Source: JAFKFJ01 sp963786445
Lineage (GTDB): Bacteria > Pseudomonadota > Alphaproteobacteria > Acetobacterales > Acetobacteraceae
Direction of reading: 5' to 3'
Length of the DNA stretch: 64,000 nt
NCBI GenBank assembly: GCA_963786445.1
Contig: CAWAZU010000028.1
Location: 1-64,000, forward strand
Of the stretch, positions 59,027 through 64,000 are shown piece after piece. A program made the position numbers and the translations under genes. Within the stretch, counting starts at the first letter, position 1, and every line of letters starts with the position of its first letter. The notes under the pieces were generated by a model that did no database searches, was not told the DNA's origin, and saw only the letters and a program-made list of their open reading frames with translations.

Positions 59027-60257
59027 ATGAAACGTCCAACGGCCATAACGCGCAACGTCCCCGGACGGCGCAACATCGTGATGGCGCTCGGCGCCGCCGC
59101 CCTGCTCGGCAGCGTAACCGCGCGGGCGGACAACGCGCCGGCCGACATCCGCATCGGCTATCTGCGCTGGGTGCAGCCGCATCCGACGATCTCGCTGCTG
59201 GACAAGCCGGCGCCGGATGACGGGCTGGCCGGCGCAAAACTGGCGCTCGCCGACAACAACACCACCGGCCGCTTCCTCGGACAGAGCTACGCGCTCGATG
59301 ACGTGAAGCTGCGCCAGGGCGACGATCCGCAGGCCGCGCTGGCGGGGCTGGTGGCGCAGCAGGTGCGGCTGGTGCTCACCGACGTGCCGGCCGCGCTGCT
59401 GACGCAGCTTGCCGATGCCGGGCACGCGCAGGGGGTGACGCTGTTCAACGTCGATGCCCCCGACGATGCGCTGCGCGGCGTCGATTGCCGCGCCGACGTG
59501 ATCAACGTGGCGCCGAGCCGCGCCATGCTGGCCGATGCGCTGGCGCAGTACCCTGGTGTGGAAACGCTGGACGCGCTGGCTGCTGGTGGTCGGCTCGCAT
59601 CCCGAGGACACGGCACTCGGCGACGCCTATCGCCGCGCCGCCAAGCGTTTCGGCGCGCGCATCGTGCAGGAGCGCGTGTACAAGGACACCGGCGAATCCC
59701 GCCAGAGCGACAGCGGCGTCGTGCAGACGCAGCAGCAGATGCCGGTGTTCACCCAAGGCGCGCCCGATTACGACGTCCTGGTCGCCGCGGACGAGAACCA
59801 GGTGTTCGCGGGCTACTTGCCCTATCGCACCTGGAGCCCGCGCCCGGTGGTCGGTTCGGCCGGGCTGCGGCCGACCAGCTGGGATGCCAGCAGCGAATCC
59901 TGGGGCGGGACGCAGTTGCAGGACCGCTTCACAAAAATGTTCCGCCGCCGCATGACCGCACTCGACATGCAGGCCTGGACCGCGGTGCGCATGGTCGGCG
60001 AAGCGGCGAGCCATGCCGGCAGCGCCGATCCGGCCGCGATCATGGCCACCATGAAAGGCCCCGACTTCGCGGTTGCCGCCTACAAGGGCCAGAAACTGAC
60101 GCTGCGGCCGTGGGACTGGCAGCTGCGCCAGCCGATCCTGCTCGGCGACGGGCGCACGGTGGTGTCGATCTCGCCGCAGCCGGGATTCCTGCATCAGGTG
60201 ACCGAGCTGGACACGCTCGGCATCGACCGGCCGGAGACCACATGCCATTTCAAGTAG
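59027..60257 (+). pseudogene. PQQ-system ABC binding protein, single-base frameshift
   Basis: ATG 59027 with a Tat-like start (NVPGRRNIVMALGAAALLGS). The first 175 codons (ADIRIGYLRWVQPHPTISLL, AGAKLALADNNTTGRFLGQ) belong to the periplasmic binding protein tied to PQQ alcohol dehydrogenases. At about 59551 an extra C shifts the frame: LAQY is followed by LVWKRWTRWLLVVGSHPED in the next frame, which runs to the proper end at 60257. Removing one base gives a normal protein of about 409 residues. It is either a real mutation or a sequencing error. Confidence 0.8.
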
Positions 60258-60297
60258 GTTTTGACGGTGCGTCCCGGCGGGTCGCGGTTGTGGCGCG

Positions 60298-61086
60298 ATG
60301 AACGACGCCGCCACGGCGGAGCTGGAGCCGGACGCGGGTACGATCCCGGCGCTGCTGGTCGAGCACGTCAGCCACAGCTACGGCGCGCGACCGGCACTGC
60401 AGGACGTTTCCCTCACGGTGGCGCCGCGGCGCTTCACCGCACTGCTCGGGTTGAACGGTGCGGGAAAGACCACGCTGTTCTCGCTCATCACGCGCCTGTT
60501 CGACATGCGGCGCGGCCGCATCGCGGTCGAGGGCTGCGACGTCGCCCGCGCGCCGAGCGAGGCGCTGCGCCGGCTCGGCGTGGTGTTCCAGGCCCGCACG
60601 CTCGACCTCGACATCACGGTGATGGAGAACCTGCTGTATCACGCGGCGCTGCACGGCATCGGCCGCGCCGAGGCGCGACGCCGCGCCCGCGCCATGCTCG
60701 CCGAGGTCGATCTGGCCGAGCGGGCGCGCGATCCGGCGCGGCGGCTGTCCGGCGGGCAGATGCGCCGCGTGGAGATCGCGCGCGCATTGCTGCATGACCC
60801 GCATCTGCTGGTGCTCGACGAACCCACGGTCGGCCTCGACGTCGCCTCGAAATCCGTCATCCTCGCGCATGTGCGCCGCCTGGTCGCCGAGCGCGGCGTC
60901 GCGGTGCTGTGGGCGACGCATCTGCTCGACGAAATCGCGCCGGACGACGACGTGGTGGTGCTGCATCGCGGCCGGGTGATCGCCGCCGGCCGTGCGGCGC
61001 AACTGGTCGCCGCGGCGGGTGTCGCCGATCTGCGCGCGGCATTTTCCGCGCTGACCGGACCGGCCGCCGCCGAGGACGTCTCGTGA
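60298..61086 (+). CDS. ABC ATPase of the PQQ-dependent alcohol dehydrogenase system
   Basis: 262 residues. Walker A GLNGAGKTT, Q-loop VVFQARTLDLDIT, signature LSGGQMRRVEIARA, Walker B LLVLDEPTVGLD, and a switch His in LWATHLLDEI. It is of the exporter-linked (CcmA/NodI-like) type rather than the importer type. It is encoded between the PQQ-system binding protein and the ABC-2 permease it should drive (GTGA overlap). The cargo is unknown; such clusters accompany quinoprotein alcohol oxidation. Confidence 0.88.
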   Translation: MNDAATAELEPDAGTIPALLVEHVSHSYGARPALQDVSLTVAPRRFTALLGLNGAGKTTLFSLITRLFDMRRGRIAVEGCDVARAPSEALRRLGVVFQARTLDLDITVMENLLYHAALHGIGRAEARRRARAMLAEVDLAERARDPARRLSGGQMRRVEIARALLHDPHLLVLDEPTVGLDVASKSVILAHVRRLVAERGVAVLWATHLLDEIAPDDDVVVLHRGRVIAAGRAAQLVAAAGVADLRAAFSALTGPAAAEDVS

Positions 61087-61913
61087 GCGTCACCGTCACC
61101 ACGCGCGGCTTCTCGGCTGCGCAGTACCTGACCTGCCTGTCCGGCATCGTCTGGCGCGAGGCGCTGCGTTTTCTGCATCAACGCCAGCGCTTCGTCTCGG
61201 CGCTGGTGCGTCCGCTGATCTGGCTGTTCATCTTCGCCGCCGGGTTCCGCCAGATCCTCGGCGTCTCCATCATCCCGCCATACCAGACCTACGTGCTCTA
61301 CGAGGTCTATGTCACGCCGGGGCTGATGGCGATGATCCAGCTGTTCAACGGCATGCAGTCCTCGCTGTCGATGGTGTACGACCGCGAGATGGGCAACATG
61401 CGGATGCTGCTGGTCAGCCCGTTCCCGCGCTGGTACTTGCTGGTGTCGAAACTGCTCGCCAGCACGGCGGTTTCCGTGCTGCAGGTCTATGCGTATCTGG
61501 TGGTGGCGTGGCTGTGGGGTGTCGATATCCCGCCGCTCGGCTGGCTGACGGTGCTGCCGGCGCTGGTGCTGTCGGGGTTCATGCTCGGCGCGCTCGGGAT
61601 GCTGCTGTCCTCGGCGATACGGCAGCTGGAGAACTTTGCCGGCGTGATGAACTTCGTCATCTTCCCGATGTTCTTCGCGTCTTCGGCGCTGTATCCGCTG
61701 TGGCTGCTGCAGCAGTCGAGCCCGGGGGTGTACGACATCTGCCTGCTCAATCCGTTCACCTACGCGGTGGAGCTGATCCGCTTCGCGCTGTACGGCGAGG
61801 TCGATCCGGTCGCGCTCGCCGTGGTCGCGGGGATGGCGGTGCTGTTCACGCTGGCCGCGATCGTCGCCTACGACCCGGCACGCGGACTGATTGCCCGCCG
61901 CGGCGGGGCATGA
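61083..61913 (+). CDS. ABC-2 type permease of the PQQ alcohol system
   Basis: 276 residues from GTG 61083, overlapping the ATPase stop. ABC-2 membrane family with about six helices: VSALVRPLIWLFIFAAGFRQ, TPGLMAMIQLFNGMQSSLSM, REMGNMRMLLVSPFPRWYLL, and FPMFFASSALYPLWLLQQS. It resembles the permease named with PedC-type phenylethanol/alcohol systems. It would export or flip a lipid-like or alcohol-related compound across the inner membrane. It overlaps the next permease gene as ATGA. Confidence 0.87.
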   Translation: MSVTVTTRGFSAAQYLTCLSGIVWREALRFLHQRQRFVSALVRPLIWLFIFAAGFRQILGVSIIPPYQTYVLYEVYVTPGLMAMIQLFNGMQSSLSMVYDREMGNMRMLLVSPFPRWYLLVSKLLASTAVSVLQVYAYLVVAWLWGVDIPPLGWLTVLPALVLSGFMLGALGMLLSSAIRQLENFAGVMNFVIFPMFFASSALYPLWLLQQSSPGVYDICLLNPFTYAVELIRFALYGEVDPVALAVVAGMAVLFTLAAIVAYDPARGLIARRGGA

Positions 61914-62674
61914 CGACGGGGTCGATCGTCCCGCTGCGCGACCGTGCGCTGTCGCTGCTGTTCCTGTTGGCGCTGTGGTGGCTCGGCGCGCGCATCGCCG
62001 GCGCACCGCGCCTGCTGCCGCCGCCGCCGGCGGTGTTCCGGTTCCTCTGGCACGGGCTGCTGGCGGGCGACATGGCGCGCAACATGGGCGTCACGCTGCT
62101 GCGCGTCGCCGCCGCGTTCCTGCTGTCGATGGCCGCCGGCAGCGCCATCGGCTACGTCACCGGCCGCTCCCGCCGCGCCGACGCGCTGGCCGACCCGTGG
62201 ATCGTGATCGCGCTCAACCTGCCCGCGCTGGTCGTGATCCTGCTCGCCTATGTCTGGATCGGGCTGAACGAGCTGGCGGGCATCCTGGCGGTCGCGATCG
62301 TCAAGGTCCCGACGGTGATCGTGACGGTGCGCGAGGGCGCGCGGGCGCTCGACCCTGGGCTGGAGGAGCTGGCCGTCGCCTATCGCCTGCCGCCGCTGCG
62401 CCGGCTGCGCCGCGTGACGCTGCCGCAGCTCGCGCCGTATCTCGCGGCGGCCGGGCGCAGCGGGCTGGCGATCACCTGGAAGATCGTGCTGATCGTGGAA
62501 TTGCTGGGCCGGCCGGACGGCGTCGGCTACGCGCTCAACCTGCTGTTCCAGGATTTCGACGTGGCCGGCATCCTGGCCTACGGCCTCGGCTTCGCGGCGC
62601 TGATGCTGCTGGTGGAGACCACGCTGCTGCAACCCTGGGAGCGGCGCGCGAATGCCTGGCGACGCGGCGCTTGA
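61910..62674 (+). CDS. ABC permease, nitrate/sulfonate/taurine family
   Basis: 254 residues from ATG 61910. BPD_transp_1 family of the SsuC/TauC type: LLPPPPAVFRFLWHGLLAGD, NMGVTLLRVAAAFLLSMAAG, and the EAA loop LEELAVAYRLPPLRRLRRVT. It is an importer permease placed directly after exporter-type genes and overlaps its ATPase by 23 bp. No cognate SsuA-type binding protein is seen in the window; it may be outside, or the upstream binding protein may serve it. Confidence 0.87.
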   Translation: MTTGSIVPLRDRALSLLFLLALWWLGARIAGAPRLLPPPPAVFRFLWHGLLAGDMARNMGVTLLRVAAAFLLSMAAGSAIGYVTGRSRRADALADPWIVIALNLPALVVILLAYVWIGLNELAGILAVAIVKVPTVIVTVREGARALDPGLEELAVAYRLPPLRRLRRVTLPQLAPYLAAAGRSGLAITWKIVLIVELLGRPDGVGYALNLLFQDFDVAGILAYGLGFAALMLLVETTLLQPWERRANAWRRGA

Positions 62675-63368
62675 GGTCGCCATCGCGGCGAAATTCTTCG
62701 GCACGCGCGCGGTGCTGCGCGACGTGCGGTTTGCCGCGCGGACGGGCGAGGTGCTGGCGCTGCTCGGCGCGTCCGGCACCGGCAAGAGCACCACGCTGCG
62801 CATCGCGATGGGGCTGGATACCGCATTCGAGGGCAGCGTGCGCCGCGCGCCGGGCCGGCTCGGCGTGGTGTTCCAGGAGCCGCGGCTGCTGCCGTGGCTG
62901 AGTGCGGCGGACAATCTGCGCCTGGTCGCCGAGGACGCGCCGGTGGCGGCGCTGCTGGCGGAGGTCGGGCTGGCCGGCTGCGGGGCAGCGCTGCCGCGCG
63001 CGCTGTCGCTTGGCATGGCGCGGCGGGCGGCGCTGGCGCGGGCGCTGGCGGTCCAGCCAACGCTGCTGGTGCTGGACGAGCCCTTCGCCTCGCTCGACGC
63101 GCAGCGCACCGCCGGGCTGGCGGCGCTCGTTGCGCGGCGGGCGCACGAGGGCGGCACGACGGTTCTGTTCGCCACCCACGACCTGGCACCGGCGCTGGCG
63201 GTCGCCGACCGCATCCTGGTGCTCGCCGGCCACCCGGCGACGTTGCAGGCCGACATCGCGCGCGCCGGGCAGCCCGACGCGGCAACGCTGCGCGGCGAAT
63301 TGCTGGCCCGCTTCCCGTTCCTGGAGGCGGCGGCCGAGCCGGAGGATCAGCCGCCGATGCGGCGATAG
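62652..63368 (+). CDS. ABC ATPase, nitrate/sulfonate/taurine family, altered signature
   Basis: 238 residues from ATG 62652 inside the end of the permease gene. Walker A GASGTGKST at 39-47, Q-loop VVFQEPRLLPW, Walker B LLVLDEPFASLD and His in FATHDLAPAL. The signature is LSLGMARRAALARAL, with Leu-Gly in place of the usual Gly-Gly-Gln, a real deviation in the ATP-sandwich motif. It works with the SsuC-like permease. Its 3' end overlaps the convergent pqqE by 22 bp. Confidence 0.85.
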   Translation: MPGDAALEVAIAAKFFGTRAVLRDVRFAARTGEVLALLGASGTGKSTTLRIAMGLDTAFEGSVRRAPGRLGVVFQEPRLLPWLSAADNLRLVAEDAPVAALLAEVGLAGCGAALPRALSLGMARRAALARALAVQPTLLVLDEPFASLDAQRTAGLAALVARRAHEGGTTVLFATHDLAPALAVADRILVLAGHPATLQADIARAGQPDAATLRGELLARFPFLEAAAEPEDQPPMRR

Positions 63369-64000
63369 ACGAAATCCGGCGGCGGCGCCTGCGCCTCCAG
63401 CGCCGCCTCTGCCATCAGCGCATGGTCGGGCGAGAGCGCGCAGGCCGGGTCGGTGCGGCCGGCATCGCCGGTCAGCGCAAACGCCTGGCAGCGGCAGCCG
63501 CCCCAGTCGATCTCGCGGCGGTCGCAGGAGCGGCAGGGTTCCGGCATCCAGGCGGTGCCGCGATAGCGCGCGAACGCCTCGGAATGGTTCCAGATCTCGT
63601 CCAGCGCCGCGGTGCGCACCGAGGGCCAGTCGAACCCTGGCAGCGTCTCGGCGGCGTGGCACGGCAGCACGCGGCCGGCCGGCGAGACGTTGAGGAAGCG
63701 CCGTCCCCAGCCGCCCATGCAGCCTTTCGGCTCGATCGCGTAGTAGTCGGGGATCACGTAGTCGATCACCATGCGCCCGGCGAGCCGCGCGCGGCCGGCG
63801 AACACGGCGTCGGTGGCGGCGTCGAGTTCGGCGCGGGTCGGCAGCAGCGCGGCGCGGTTGCGCAACCCCCAGCCGTAATACTGCACATTGGCGATCTCGA
63901 TGCGCCCGGCGCCGAGCGTCTCGCCGAGCGCGATCATCTCCGGCACGCGGGCGATGTTCTGGCGATGCACGACGAAATTCAGCGTCAGCGCCAAGCCCGG
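63347..64000 (-). CDS. pqqE: PqqE, radical-SAM enzyme of PQQ biosynthesis (C-terminal part)
   Basis: The frame is open to the end of the window, so the radical SAM N-terminus lies outside. The visible 217 codons are the PqqE SPASM region: IEIANVQYYGWGLRNRAALL, KGCMGGWGRRFLNVSPAG, VLPCHAAETLPGF and CRSCDRREIDWGGCRCQAFA, whose cysteines bind the auxiliary Fe-S clusters. PqqE joins Glu and Tyr of the PqqA peptide, the first step of PQQ formation. Convergent with the PQQ-linked ABC operon. Confidence 0.95.
   Translation of the reverse strand, partial: PGLALTLNFVVHRQNIARVPEMIALGETLGAGRIEIANVQYYGWGLRNRAALLPTRAELDAATDAVFAGRARLAGRMVIDYVIPDYYAIEPKGCMGGWGRRFLNVSPAGRVLPCHAAETLPGFDWPSVRTAALDEIWNHSEAFARYRGTAWMPEPCRSCDRREIDWGGCRCQAFALTGDAGRTDPACALSPDHALMAEAALEAQAPPPDFVYRRIGG

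Noticed and set aside
1..64000. CRISPR arrays, toxin-antitoxin pairs, restriction or other defence systems in the island
   Set aside because: No regularly spaced repeats and no recognisable nuclease, methyltransferase or toxin genes were seen. The island cargo is metabolic.

Overview
The window is GC-rich DNA that looks alphaproteobacterial, probably Acetobacteraceae or a relative. This rests on high-GC codon use, a trifunctional PutA with a DNA-binding N-terminus, a D-tartrate dehydratase of the Bradyrhizobium type, and a PQQ-associated ABC cluster next to pqqE. No rRNA gene, complete tRNA gene or CRISPR array is visible.

Layout. (1) 1-8092 is a decayed phage or satellite element: the end of a TOPRIM protein, a D5-like primase/helicase, phage structural-type proteins and a ribbon-helix-helix repressor. 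Nearly all of its genes carry single-base frameshifts, and an IS2-group element sits inside it. (2) 8093-8138 and 49607-49652 are identical 46-bp direct repeats. Each is the 3' part of a tRNA-Arg(CCU), from the anticodon loop to CCA, as in tRNA attachment sites. They bracket a 41.5-kb catabolic island, and a remnant of a tyrosine integrase abuts the right copy. Neither copy has the tRNA 5' half, so the phage remnant and the island probably lie in tandem behind one tRNA gene located left of the window. (3) 49653-64000 looks like ordinary chromosome: a hybrid histidine kinase, an M24 peptidase/ornithine cyclodeaminase/PutA proline block, and a PQQ-linked ABC operon converging on pqqE.

Within the island, module A (9.4-18.1 kb) is a ribose-type ABC importer, a HisD-like dehydrogenase, a LacI regulator, an unknown His/Cys-rich protein and an MBL-fold lactonase. 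Two LacI-type palindromes lie upstream. Module B (19.5-28.5 kb) is a second, paralogous ABC importer flanked by two NodB-type deacetylases, with a FadR-type GntR regulator and a D-tartrate dehydratase homologue. Module C (28.5-37.6 kb) is a broken EamA permease, an SDR, a five-gene oligopeptide-type ABC importer, a second and similar GntR regulator, and an asparaginase. Module D (39.3-45.2 kb) is a polyol-type ABC importer without an ATPase gene, between two zinc alcohol dehydrogenases. The right end (45.2-49.4 kb) is a nest of IS66, IS630 and IS110 copies that cut off a further operon gene.

The modules share a design. Each substrate-binding-protein gene in the island is followed by a strong hairpin before the next gene. 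The two GntR promoter regions share GGTCnnACC boxes, so modules B and C may be co-regulated. In the chromosomal part, PutA has GTTGCA boxes just upstream, consistent with autoregulation. The substrates of the four importers cannot be fixed from sequence alone.
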